Notes: generated from the sequence alone by a model not told the origin. 64,000 nucleotides of DNA from an uncultured Clostridia bacterium (GCA_944333055.1 CALVKT010000013.1:1-64000); one strand, 5' to 3'; shown: positions 1 to 8,000, numbered from the stretch's first letter. Made by a program: numbers and translations.

Positions 1-2
1 AG

Positions 3-179
3 CCGATGAAGGTGTACAACATCCACAGGGGCGTGTGGCACAGCCACCTGGTCGACGAGGGCGCGGCGGTGCTCGTCGTCGAGAACAGCAACGTGTCGCT
101 GGACAACAGCCCGCTCGTGGAGCTGAACGAGGCGCAGCGCCGCGAGATTGCGGCCATCGCGCAAGCAAGGGGGATATGA
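3..179 (+). CDS. C-terminal end of a cupin-like protein (partial)
   Basis: The reading frame is open from the window edge and ends with TGA at 177-179, overlapping the next start codon as ATGA. The visible 58 residues (…VYNIHRGVWHSHLVDEG…, …NSNVSLDNSPLVELN…) look like the tail of a small cupin-fold protein of the ureidoglycolate lyase-like type. That assignment rests on resemblance only. The 4-base overlap implies translational coupling with the aldo/keto reductase. The N-terminus lies outside the window, so metal ligands and substrate cannot be judged. Confidence 0.55.
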   Translation, partial: PMKVYNIHRGVWHSHLVDEGAAVLVVENSNVSLDNSPLVELNEAQRREIAAIAQARGI

Positions 180-1135
180 AGATGAAATACCGGCATGTGG
201 GAAAATCGGGCCTGAAGGTCAGCGCGCTGAGCCTGGGAAGCTGGCTGACGTATGGCAACACGGTGGACGACCGAACGGCGATCGAGACGATCGACGCGGC
301 CTATGAATGCGGCATCAACTCGTTTGATACGGCGAACGGCTACAATCTCGGCCAGGCGGAGATTGTGCTGGGCAAGGCGCTCAAGAGGTATCCGCGCAGC
401 CAGCTCGTGGTCGCGTCCAAGATTTTCTTCCCCATGGGGGACGGGCCGAACGACCGGGGCCTTTCCAGGAAGCACATGACGGAGCAGATGGACGCGATCC
501 TGAAGCGCCTGCAGATGGACTACGTGGACATCCTGTACTGCCACCGCTACGACGAGGAGACGCCCCTGTACGAGACCCTTCGCACCATGGATGATTTCGT
601 GCGCAAGGGCAAGGTGCTCTACCTGGGCGTGAGCGAATGGACGGCGGCGCAGATCGCCCAGACGCTGGCCCTGCAGGACAAGTATCTGCTGGACCGCATC
701 GTCGTCACGCAGCCGCTCTACAACCTGCTCAACCGGCGGCTGGAGCAGGAGGTTCTGCCGCTGTGCACGGCGAACGGGATCGGCCAGATGACCTATTCGC
801 CGCTGGGCATGGGCATGCTGACGGGCAAGTATCACAAGGATCAGCCGGCACCGGCGGGCAGTCGCGTCACGCATGCATCCATCGGCTCGTGGATGCGCGA
901 GGATTACTTCACGGATGTGAATTTCGCGAAGGTGGAGCGCCTGCGGAAAGTCGCGGACGAGGCGGGCATGAGCCTGACCAACATGTCGCTGGCGTGGGTG
1001 CTGGCCAATCCGAATGTCTCCAGCGCGATCATCGGCGCCAGCCGAAAGGAGCAGGTCTACAGCAATGTGCAGGCTGTGGATCTGGAGCTTGGCCCGGAGC
1101 TGATGGAAAAGATTGGGGAAGCGCTGCGGGTATAA
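176..1135 (+). CDS. Aldo/keto reductase, Kv-beta/YghZ-like
   Basis: This 319-residue cytosolic NADP(H)-dependent oxidoreductase has the full catalytic tetrad of the aldo/keto reductase fold: Asp51 and Tyr56 (FDTANGYN), Lys82 (VASKIFF) and His123 (LYCHRYD). The FDTAN motif and the C-terminal ...IIGASRKEQV... cofactor-binding segment place it near the voltage-gated potassium channel beta-subunit group, whose bacterial members reduce carbonyls such as methylglyoxal. The ATG at 176 was chosen because the upstream part of the open frame overlaps the preceding gene in another frame and looks non-coding. The physiological substrate is unknown. A strong hairpin follows the stop. Confidence 0.9.
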   Translation: MKMKYRHVGKSGLKVSALSLGSWLTYGNTVDDRTAIETIDAAYECGINSFDTANGYNLGQAEIVLGKALKRYPRSQLVVASKIFFPMGDGPNDRGLSRKHMTEQMDAILKRLQMDYVDILYCHRYDEETPLYETLRTMDDFVRKGKVLYLGVSEWTAAQIAQTLALQDKYLLDRIVVTQPLYNLLNRRLEQEVLPLCTANGIGQMTYSPLGMGMLTGKYHKDQPAPAGSRVTHASIGSWMREDYFTDVNFAKVERLRKVADEAGMSLTNMSLAWVLANPNVSSAIIGASRKEQVYSNVQAVDLELGPELMEKIGEALRV

Positions 1136-1176
1136 GGGATCCCCGCGCCCGTACCCCTTTTGGTGCAATTGAAGAA

Positions 1177-1222
1177 GCCCTCCCGCTGCAGGAAGCTGAA
1201 CGCCTGCGGCGGGAGGGCTTTG
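1177..1222 (+). terminator. Intrinsic terminator-like hairpin after the aldo/keto reductase
   Basis: A 16-bp stem (1177-1192 with 1203-1218, one T-G wobble) closes a 10-nt loop and is followed by only a short T stretch. It lies 42 bp after the stop codon. Confidence 0.65.
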
Positions 1223-1314
1223 CTGACCCCAAGTAAAACCACCGGCTTATACTATTTTCTCATAAAACACCCAATAGAATCCAGAATGTGGTATAATGTA
1301 ATGGGTGATGAAAG

Positions 1315-1809
1315 ATGGCAAAATCATATGAAATATCACAAAGCCAATTGTTGGAAATAGAGGCGACGCGAAAGAAGAACCGAAGCAAGAACGTAGAGCG
1401 CAGGATTTACGTTCTTGTGTTGCGCGCAGAAGGGAAAACGCTGGAGGAGATTGCAGAAAAGACAGGATATCATGCCTCAACAGTAAGTAAGTTGATCTCA
1501 CGATATATACGCAATGGAATCAGTGCCATTGCAGAGAACCACTATAAGGGCAATCGCCGGAACATGAGTTTTGAGGAAGAAGCGGCTATTCTTGCGCCAT
1601 TTATTGAAAGAGCTGAGCGAGGAGAAATGGTAGATATAAAAGAGATCGCCGCAGCGTATCAAAAAGCCGTTCCGCACAAGGTAAGTGATACGCAGATCTA
1701 CTATGTGCTCCATCGACATGGCTGGAGAAAAATCATGCCAAGATCCAGGCATCCGAAAAAGGCAAGCGAGGAGGCTATAGAAGCCTCAAAAAAATTAAAG
1801 CAACCGTAG
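1315..1809 (+). CDS. IS630-family transposase, N-terminal part (orfA)
   Basis: The 164 residues contain a helix-turn-helix (KTLEEIAEKTGYHASTVSKL, residues 42-61) followed by a winged-helix segment, the usual DNA-binding half of IS630 transposases. The catalytic DDE half is in the -1 frame immediately downstream. Seven A residues at 1788-1794 form the slippery heptamer A-AAA-AAA in the correct phase just before the stop, so a -1 slip would fuse both halves. The area is AT-rich compared with the chromosome, which fits acquired DNA. No inverted repeats bounding the element could be defined. Confidence 0.8.
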   Translation: MAKSYEISQSQLLEIEATRKKNRSKNVERRIYVLVLRAEGKTLEEIAEKTGYHASTVSKLISRYIRNGISAIAENHYKGNRRNMSFEEEAAILAPFIERAERGEMVDIKEIAAAYQKAVPHKVSDTQIYYVLHRHGWRKIMPRSRHPKKASEEAIEASKKLKQP

Positions 1810-2048
1810 CCAAAATGCAGAAATTGGGTGGGCCAAAAGTACGCTTGATGTTTCAGGATGAAGCCGGTTTCGGCCGGATCAATAAACCCAAATACTGTTG
1901 GTCTATCAAGGGGCAGCGTCCCAGCGTTCCATGCCATCACATACGGGAATATCGGTATGCGTATGGAGCGATCGAACCTTTGACTGGAGAAGGGCATTTT
2001 CTGATTATGCCTAACTGTGATAGTGAGTGTGGACTGAAACAGAGTTAA
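1794..2048 (+). pseudogene. IS630-family transposase, catalytic part (orfB), 3'-truncated
   Basis: Read from the frameshift site, this frame gives the start of the DDE domain, including the FQDEAGFGR segment that carries the first catalytic Asp. It continues to …GHFLIMPNCDSECG and then stops. Intact IS630 transposases continue for roughly another 90-100 residues with the second Asp and the final Glu/Asp; those are absent here. The sequence joins an unrelated SH3-domain fragment near 2030. An in-frame ATG exists at 1815, but internal initiation would not restore activity. The element is therefore inactive. Confidence 0.8.
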
Positions 2049-2266
2049 ATCAGCTACGCGAAAGCACATATACTATGGGCGGGTATCGCAGCAAAACAAC
2101 AAGCAAAACATCGCTGCGCACTGGCCCCGGAAGCGATTGGCCAGAAATTATGGAACTGAAAAATGGAACAAGTCTCGACGTAAGTGCTCAACAAGAAAAT
2201 GGATGGGTTTTCGTTAAAGATTTGGAAGGAAATGCAGGATACATAAGTGTATCTGATATTAACTGA
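2027..2266 (+). pseudogene. Bacterial SH3-domain fragment
   Basis: The frame encodes one SH3b-like unit (…SLRTGPGSDWPEIMELKNG…, …GWVFVKDLEGNAGYIS…) of the type found at the C-terminus of cell-wall hydrolases and phage lysins. No catalytic domain or credible start precedes it: the first codons overlap the truncated transposase. It is probably the last part of a lost gene, cut by the event that truncated the IS. An internal ATG lies at 2075 without a clear ribosome-binding site. Confidence 0.55.
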
Positions 2267-2357
2267 TAAATTGCGAATATTCGTCAACTGGTGTTTTATC
2301 GTCAGCTTTAATATGTTTTTTCTTTGATTAAACTTCTAAACCGAAACAATATACCCG

Positions 2358-2382
2358 GCGTCGCCTTTGCGGCGCTTTCTTT
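2358..2382 (+). terminator. Short GC hairpin with T-rich tail
   Basis: A 7-bp stem (2358-2364 with 2369-2375, one wobble) with a CTTT loop is followed by TTTCTTT. It sits between the SH3 fragment and the phage tail gene start. Confidence 0.5.
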
Positions 2383-2405
2383 ATGCCTTCAGGAGGTGAT
2401 TGCCT

Positions 2406-2873
2406 TTGATTTGCGTCTATCCGGCAGACTGCAAAGATTTCTCCAACAACGGTCTGGGCATCATCATTCCCCAGTCCTGCACTGTTACGGAAACCCTGAA
2501 CGGAGAGTGGGAGCTGACGCTCATCCACCCCATTGATGTGGATGGCAAATGGACACGCCTCACTGAAGGATGTATCCTCCGAGCGCCGGTGCCCGCTGCC
2601 ATGACCCCGCAGGTGGGCCTTGTCACCCAGCAATACCAGACCACCGTTTACGACATCCTGATCTACAAGGTGACCACCCAGCGCGATCCGCTGCGCCTGC
2701 GCTCCGGCCCGGGTACGGATTACCGGATTCTCAGTAAGTATGCGAAGGAAACCGAGATCATCGTACTGGACAAATCGAACTCCGGTTGGTATGAAGTCAC
2801 CTGCCCGGATGGCAAGCATGGCTACCTTCGATCTTTCCGATCTGCCCGACTACGTTGTGGAAGAAGACATTGA
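2406..2873 (+). pseudogene. Phage tail (minor structural) protein, N-terminal fragment
   Basis: The TTG at 2406 is preceded at good spacing by a perfect AGGAGGTGAT ribosome-binding site (2391-2400), which decides the start over the TTG at 2400. The first ~75 residues (ICVYPADCKDF…, …TVTETLNGEWELTLIHPID…) resemble the N-terminus of clostridial siphophage tail endopeptidase/minor structural proteins, and residues ~95-140 form an SH3-like unit (…LRLRSGPGTDYRILSK…). Homology ends near 2835, where the DNA switches to a PstS-like gene in another frame. The last ~13 codons are therefore read-through of foreign sequence. This is a remnant of a larger phage gene. Confidence 0.65.
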
Positions 2874-3687
2874 GGGCTGGATCGAGATCTGGGGCCACAG
2901 CGCGCTGGCGACGGGCAACCTTGCCGAACTCTGGGCCGACGGATTCAACGAGATCTACCCGGATGCCCACATCACGTGGAACCTTCCGGGAAAGGAAGTC
3001 ATGCTGACCCCGCTGTACTACGACAAGGCCGACATGGTCATCGTCGAGGAGCCGGGCTTCTATGACATCATGCCCTACGAGCGCATGCTCAACTCTCAGC
3101 CGCTGGAGCTCAACCCGTACAAGGGTTCCGCGGACATGAACGGCTATCAGGCTGCGTTTGCGGTCATCGTCAACAAGGATCTGTCGATCGATTCCATCAC
3201 CATGGATCAGCTGGACGGCATCTTCGGCTGCGCCCGCAACGGCGGCTGGGCAGGCACCTCGTTTGAAGCTTCGTATGCCCGCGGTGAGGAAGAGAACATC
3301 CGCACCTGGGGCGAGATGGGTTTGACCGGTGAATTCGCGGATGCGCAGATTGAGGCGCATGCCTATCCGACCTCTTACTCCATGGGCGAGACGCTGGCCG
3401 ACAAGATCATCAAGGGCAGCGACTACTGGGTTGAGGGGCTGAATGTGCATGGTTCCTACTACGATGAGAACGGCAACGCCGTCTACACCGAGCAGGACAT
3501 CGTCGCGTCCGTCGCGGCGGACAAGTTCGCCATCGGCATTGTATCCGGCCAGTACTTCGTCAATGACGATGTGAAAGTGATTGCGGTTGCCGGCGATGAC
3601 GGCGTGCCGGTTGCCTGCACCCCGGAGAACATCTACAACGGCACGTACCCGCTGCTGCGTGATGGGCATACGGCGATATCACATTGA
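2818..3687 (+). pseudogene. PstS-like phosphate-binding protein, internal fragment
   Basis: The frame encodes a periplasmic-binding-protein fold of the PstS type, with …VNKDLSIDSITMDQLDGIFG…, …IRTWGEMGLTGEFAD… and …ENIYNGTYPLLRD. Secreted PstS homologues carry a signal peptide and a first ~40-60 residues, and continue after the YPL(S/T)R motif for ~30 residues. Both ends are missing here: the frame emerges from the phage tail gene at ~2818-2835 and loses homology at ~3660. Without a signal sequence the product could not reach the cell surface. I read it as a gene fragment, not a functional transporter component. Confidence 0.7.
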
Positions 3688-4775
3688 CGGAGGACGACTA
3701 TATTCATATCCGCGACCGTGCCCTGAATTCTCTGGCATCGCATTGTATCATGGATAACGCGGTTGAGGATTATGGTTTCAATACCTTTACCGAGGAGGAA
3801 GCTGCGGCGCTCATGGAGCAGGCAGAGGACGCCTATGCGCAGACGCTGGCGTACTTTGTCGAAGATTACAAATCCCTCTACGCCGGCTTTATGGATGATG
3901 AAACGGCGCAGGAGATGGCAAGGGATTATCTGCACAGAAGCGGCTGTACGGTGGACGGTCTGTATCAGACGGCGGTGCGTTACGCCGGATACGACAGGCT
4001 GTATGCTGCGATAACGGATGCCGTTGTGTTGAGCGACGAAGAGGTTCAGGCGTATTACCTTGAACACCATGCTGAGCCGGACAGGGCGTTGTTTGAGGAC
4101 GACATTGAGCAGTATGAGCGCTATACCGGCGTCTATGGGCAGACCGTGTATTATATTCCAGATGGCTATCGGGCGGTATCGCAGATTTTCCTTTCCTTCC
4201 CCGAAGATGTTTTGAGTGAAATTGACGTTTGCCGGAGCAAAATGGAGATCATCCGGAATTCGTTGGAGGATGCGGCAGAAGCGGAACGACATCTGCTTAT
4301 CGGCGAGATGGATAACCTGCAGGCGCAGATTCTGTCGATCCGGGAAAAGGCTCTGCCGCGGCTGCAAGGCACGCTGGACGAGATTCAGGAAAAGCTTGCG
4401 GCGGGCGAATCGTTTGACAGCCTGATTGCCTTGTATGGCGAGGATGAAGAGATGCTCGATTGCCCGCAGGGGTATATGGTGCACGCGCAGTCCATCGTCT
4501 ATGAGGCGGAATTCTGCGATGCGGCGATGGCTTTGAAACAGATTGGCGATGTCAGCGAACCGGTGGTGACGAATTCCGGTGTCCACTTGATCCGCTATCT
4601 GTCCGACGTACCGGAAGGCATGGTGGAACTGAGCGGGGACGCATTTGAAGCCATGGCGCAGGAAGCCGCGCAGACCAGGAAGGACGAGGTATTCCAAGCC
4701 GCCATGGACGAATGGGGCGCACAGTATTCCGTGACGGTATTCCCGGAGCTGATCGAGCTGCCGGATGCGCAATAA
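3663..4775 (+). pseudogene. Parvulin-type (PpiC/SurA/PrsA-like) foldase lacking its N-terminus
   Basis: The C-terminal half shows a parvulin domain: GYRAVSQIFLSF, then after a ~75-residue charged, coiled-coil-prone insertion, ESFDSLIALYGEDEEM…, …IGDVSEPVVTNSGVHLIRYL. The N-terminal half resembles the SurA N domain. Family members are exported lipoproteins or signal-peptide proteins, but this frame opens right after an in-frame stop (3660-3662) at the join with the PstS fragment. The only early start is TTG at 3684, with no ribosome-binding site. A translated product would be a cytosolic orphan. The 3' end appears intact and is followed by a hairpin. Confidence 0.65.
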
Positions 4776-4886
4776 GCGGCGTAAGACGGCTGTTCCATGC
4801 GCACGTTCGCAGGCATGGATTTCTTCAAAAGAGGACGTCACGGATGCCACGACCCTGCTCAAGTTCGGGGGTGCTTGCGGGGCACA

Positions 4887-4939
4887 AAAAGGCGCTGTCT
4901 CAAAATGGCTCAAGGAAGCCAAGAGAGGCAGCGCCTTTT
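4887..4939 (+). terminator. Hairpin with T tail after the foldase fragment
   Basis: Arms AAAAGGCGCTG-TCTC and GAGA-GG-CAGCGCCTTTT pair with a 2-nt bulge around a ~22-nt loop. The right arm ends in TTTT and the left begins in A residues, so it could terminate in both directions. Confidence 0.5.
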
Positions 4940-5049
4940 GCTTGGAGATGAGGGTGTGCAAATGCATGACTGCCGGGGCCGGCTGTCAAGGGGAAAGATG
5001 AGCGGCTTCGCTGCCTGTCATCCATCCCCACCGGCGTTATGATGCCTAC

Positions 5050-5082
5050 AGGACGGCAGCCGGACAGGCCTGCTGCCGTCCT
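5050..5082. repeat. Inverted repeat, 11-bp perfect stem
   Basis: AGGACGGCAGC (5050-5060) pairs with GCTGCCGTCCT (5072-5082) around an 11-nt loop. A short T run follows only at ~5090, so a terminator role on the + strand is possible but weak. Confidence 0.45.
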
Positions 5083-5154
5083 GAACCGGTTTTGCTCTGT
5101 TTGCGTCCCGAACAGCGTTTGGGATAGGCTCACGATGAAAATGCACACACAAAA

Positions 5155-5190
5155 AGACCGGACGGAAGCGCGTCTGCTTCCGTCCGGTCT
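5155..5190 (-). terminator. Intrinsic terminator of the - strand peptidase operon
   Basis: A perfect 15-bp stem (5155-5169 with 5176-5190) has a 6-nt loop. On the - strand it is followed by a run of five T residues (5151-5155 on the + strand are A). Confidence 0.85.
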
Positions 5191-5204
5191 GTCGCTCATG
5201 CCGC

Positions 5205-5438
5205 TCATTCGCCCATGCCGCAGCCGGTGCGCGTCGGGCCTGTCCGGCCGCTGACGTAACCGGCGCGAAAGGAAGCGTTGATCTCGTGCAGCTCGCGCCG
5301 GCCCTCGATGTAGTCCTGATACATCTCGTACAGGCCCGCGGCGCAGCCGTCGCAGGCGGCCTCCATCTCGCCCAGCGACTGCGCGACGATGCGCTCGCGC
5401 TCCTCGCGCGTGGTCTGTGCAATTCGTATGCCGGCCAT
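5205..5438 (-). CDS. Small conserved-looking protein of unknown function (77 aa)
   Basis: The protein starts MAGIRIAQTTREEREK-like and carries a CDGC pair (…EMEAACDGCAAGLYEMYQDYI…) and a C-terminal Cys near GCGMGE. The charged, cysteine-containing make-up suggests a soluble protein that could bind metal, but I do not recognise a function. A strong AAGGAGG site 8 nt upstream of the ATG begins directly at the stop codon of the upstream peptidase gene, so the two are coupled. The operon terminator lies 15 bp past its stop. Confidence 0.75.
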   Translation of the reverse strand: MAGIRIAQTTREERERIVAQSLGEMEAACDGCAAGLYEMYQDYIEGRRELHEINASFRAGYVSGRTGPTRTGCGMGE

Positions 5439-5450
5439 CCGCCCGCCTCC

Positions 5451-6680
5451 TTACGCGTCCTTGTCGCGCTTGCGGTTGAGGTAGATGTCCAGCTTGTCCA
5501 CCATCTTTTCGGGCATCTCGCGCGCGACGGGGAAGCAGGCCGCGTCGGCCATCGTGCGCAGGAAGCCGTTGATGAACGCGATGTCCCGCTCCAGCTGCGC
5601 GGTGCTCAGCAGGTCGAGCGTGTCGTAGCGGTTGTGGATGGTCGCCGTCTGCGCCGGCGCGATGCGCGCGAAGGAGACGGCCGGCACGCCCTTGTCCGCA
5701 AACGGCGTGGAATCGCTGGAGTAGACATCCTGACGCGCCTTGAGGCCGAAGCCCTCGATGGCGGAGGCGTACTGGATGTAGTGCACGAGCTGCTCCTCGG
5801 ACGTGCACACGGCGATGAAGCCGCCCATGATCGAGCCGATCATGTCCAGGTTCACGTTGAGCACGACATGGCCCAGCTCCTCTTCGTGCGCGGCGCAGTA
5901 GGCCTTGGAGCCCAGCAGCCCGCGCTCCTCGCTGCCGCAGAAGATCAGGCGCAGGCTGCGGCGGTGGGGCGTGTTTGCAAACGCCTGCGCGGCGGCCAGC
6001 AGGCCGATACAGCCGGACATGTTGTCATACGCGCCGGTGGAGAGCGACGTGGAGTCGTAGTGCGCGGTGAGCACAATCGTCTCCTCCGTCTCGCCCGGCA
6101 GATCGCAGATGACGTTGTGCGAGCGGCCCGTGTGTTCCTGCTGGTCAAGCGTGATCCGGGCGCGCTGCGCGCCGCCCGCAATCAGCGCGATGGCGTCCCT
6201 GACGTGGATGCTCACGCCGGGCATGAGCACGCCGTGGCTGACGTGGGCGCGCAGTTCGCGCTGGTCGATGTCCGAATCGGCGAAGCCGGCGTTGCCGTCG
6301 CAGGTGATGAAGCCGACCGCGCCGTTGGCGACGATGTCCTGATACGTCCAGTAGCGCAGGATGCCGTCGATGAGCACGATCTTGCCGCGGCACTGGGCGA
6401 GCGAACAGGGATCGGTCTGATTGAGGTAGTGAAGCGGCGCTTCGACTTCGCTGCTGCCGGCGCACAGATAGCCCTTGCAGCGGATCTCGCGGCCGTCGAT
6501 GGTCAGCGTGGCCTGATGGATGGTGGACATCGGCACGTCGAACGCCTCCAGATGGGCGCTCAGGCCGAGCTTTTCGCACTCGGCGGCCAGATACTGCGCG
6601 CAGGCGAGCTCCTGCTCGCTGCCGCCGATGCGGATATAAGCCGTCTCCTCCAGAATACGGCGCATGGTTTCCTGATTCAT
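5451..6680 (-). CDS. M28-family zinc metallopeptidase
   Basis: This 409-residue protein has the metal and catalytic residues of the aminopeptidase Y/M28 family: His207 (TAHYDS), Asp219 (AYDN), the Glu pair 251-252 (GSEERGLLGS), Asp279 (VNLDMIG) and a late His (ATIHNRYDT). Residues ~95-190 between the N-terminal helices and the catalytic core resemble a PA-type insert. No signal peptide is visible, so a cytosolic aminopeptidase is likely. The ATG at 6680 follows a GAGGAGG site; longer upstream frames overlap the divergent promoter. A -10/-35 pair for this strand lies at 6709-6737. Confidence 0.9.
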   Translation of the reverse strand: MNQETMRRILEETAYIRIGGSEQELACAQYLAAECEKLGLSAHLEAFDVPMSTIHQATLTIDGREIRCKGYLCAGSSEVEAPLHYLNQTDPCSLAQCRGKIVLIDGILRYWTYQDIVANGAVGFITCDGNAGFADSDIDQRELRAHVSHGVLMPGVSIHVRDAIALIAGGAQRARITLDQQEHTGRSHNVICDLPGETEETIVLTAHYDSTSLSTGAYDNMSGCIGLLAAAQAFANTPHRRSLRLIFCGSEERGLLGSKAYCAAHEEELGHVVLNVNLDMIGSIMGGFIAVCTSEEQLVHYIQYASAIEGFGLKARQDVYSSDSTPFADKGVPAVSFARIAPAQTATIHNRYDTLDLLSTAQLERDIAFINGFLRTMADAACFPVAREMPEKMVDKLDIYLNRKRDKDA

Positions 6681-6708
6681 GGGGTGCCTCCTCTCCTGTG
6701 TGACCCCC

Positions 6709-6737
6709 ATTATACGCCGAAACGGTGCGCAGCGCAA
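6709..6737 (-). promoter_or_regulatory. Promoter of the M28 peptidase operon
   Basis: On the - strand, TTGCGC (6732-6737) and TATAAT (6709-6714) are separated by 17 bp, 29 bp upstream of the peptidase start. Confidence 0.7.
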
Positions 6738-6754
6738 GGCGTCTGTTTTGCCGA

Positions 6755-6783
6755 TTGACGCGGATGCGCGCGCGCGATACAAT
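6755..6783 (+). promoter_or_regulatory. Promoter of the gph-ydcF pair
   Basis: TTGACG (6755-6760) and TACAAT (6778-6783) are separated by 17 bp. It is divergent from the peptidase promoter, the two -35 elements being 17 bp apart. Confidence 0.75.
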
Positions 6784-6807
6784 AGGAGGAGAAAGCGAGG
6801 GACAGGG

Positions 6808-7461
6808 ATGGGCATCAAAGCGGTAATCTGGGATCTGGACGGCACGCTGCTGGACACGCTCGGCGATCTGACGGCCAGCACGAACGCGGCGCTCGCGCAA
6901 AACGGCATGCCTGCGCGCACGATGGACGAGGTGCGCAGCTTCGTGGGCAACGGCATCCGCAAGCTGATGGAGCGCGCCGTGCCGGGCGGCGCGGAGAATC
7001 CGGCGTTTGAGCAGGCGCTTTCGGACTTCACGCGCCACTACGGCGCGCACAGCCGGGACACGACGAAGCCGTACGACGGCATCGTGGAAGCGCTCGATGC
7101 GCTTGCCGCGGCGGGCGTCCGGCACGCCATCGTCTCCAACAAGATTGACTTTGCGGTCAAGCAGCTCAGCCGCGCGTACTTCGGCGAGCGGATGTGCGCA
7201 GCCGTCGGCGACGATCCGTCCCGTGCCAGGAAGCCCGCGCCGGACAGCGTGCTCGCGGCGATGGCCGAGCTGGGCGTGACGGCGCAGGAGGCGGTGTACG
7301 TCGGCGATTCCGACGTGGACGTGATCACGGCGCGCAACGCGGGCATCCCCTGTGTGGCGGTGACGTGGGGCTTCCGGGACGAGGCCTGCCTGCGCGCGGC
7401 GGGCGCGACGCACATCGCGCACACGCCCGCGCAGCTGCGGGCGATCATCCGGGCGCTATGA
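6808..7461 (+). CDS. HAD-family phosphatase, phosphoglycolate phosphatase-like
   Basis: The 217-residue protein has all four HAD motifs: the nucleophile and acid pair Asp9/Asp11 (WDLDGTLLD), Ser in HAIVSNK, Lys in RARKPAPDS, and the acidic GDSDVDV motif. The helical cap between motifs I and II is typical of the Gph/PpaX group, which hydrolyses 2-phosphoglycolate or pyrophosphate. The ATG at 6808 is the first start after the promoter, with a GAGGGACAGGG leader. Its stop overlaps the next gene as ATGA. Exact substrate cannot be told from sequence. Confidence 0.88.
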   Translation: MGIKAVIWDLDGTLLDTLGDLTASTNAALAQNGMPARTMDEVRSFVGNGIRKLMERAVPGGAENPAFEQALSDFTRHYGAHSRDTTKPYDGIVEALDALAAAGVRHAIVSNKIDFAVKQLSRAYFGERMCAAVGDDPSRARKPAPDSVLAAMAELGVTAQEAVYVGDSDVDVITARNAGIPCVAVTWGFRDEACLRAAGATHIAHTPAQLRAIIRAL

Positions 7462-8000
7462 CGTACGACGCGATCGTGCTGCTGGGCTACGAGCTGGATG
7501 CGCAGGACGCGCCGCCGCCGGAGCTGCGCGCGCGCGTTTCGGCCGCGGCGGCGGCGCACGCGAAGGGCCTGTCCGATGTCGTGATCGCCAGCGGCGGCAG
7601 GACGCCCGGGCACGCGGTCAGCGAGGCGGCGGTGATGGCCGCGCTGCTTGAGGCGGCGGGCGTGCCGCGCTGCGCGATCCGGCTGGAAGACCGCTCGCAG
7701 GTGACGATGGAGAACCTGCGCTTTTGCGCGCGGCTGCTGGGCGGCGCAAAGGGCAGGCGCGTGCTGGTGGTCACCAGCGATTACCACCTGCGGCGCGCGG
7801 TGTGGACGGCGCGGCGCGTGGGCTTTTGCGCGAAGGGATGGGCGGCGACGCTGCCGCGCGACGCGCGCTGGCGCCAAAAGCGGCGCAAGGAGCTGGCCTA
7901 TACCGTCGATCTGCTGATGGGCTGGCAGGACGAGGGACGAACGCGGCCCGCATGGACGCACGCGCTGTTTGACCGCGTGTTTGGCGGGCGGCACACGTGA
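7458..8000 (+). CDS. YdcF-like DUF218 protein
   Basis: The 180-residue product begins TYDAIVLLGYELDA and contains VVIASGGRTPGHAVSEA and VVTSDYHLRRAVWTARR, the hallmark stretches of the DUF218/YdcF/SanA family. Members bind nucleotide-like ligands, and some act in envelope or vancomycin-resistance processes; the reaction is not established. No membrane segment is visible, unlike SanA. It starts inside the stop of the phosphatase gene, indicating coupled translation. Confidence 0.85.
   Translation: MTYDAIVLLGYELDAQDAPPPELRARVSAAAAAHAKGLSDVVIASGGRTPGHAVSEAAVMAALLEAAGVPRCAIRLEDRSQVTMENLRFCARLLGGAKGRRVLVVTSDYHLRRAVWTARRVGFCAKGWAATLPRDARWRQKRRKELAYTVDLLMGWQDEGRTRPAWTHALFDRVFGGRHT

Larger units (their letters stand above)
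4776..5204. other. Gene-free stretch with three hairpins
   Basis: I see no credible protein or RNA gene in this 429-bp interval. It holds three strong inverted repeats, listed separately. The first two may end + strand transcription from the foldase fragment; the third ends the - strand peptidase operon. Confidence 0.6.

Noticed and set aside
5286..6758. A 490-codon + strand frame opposite the M28 peptidase
   Set aside because: All catalytic motifs lie on the - strand; the + frame is Val/Arg/Ala-rich without domains.
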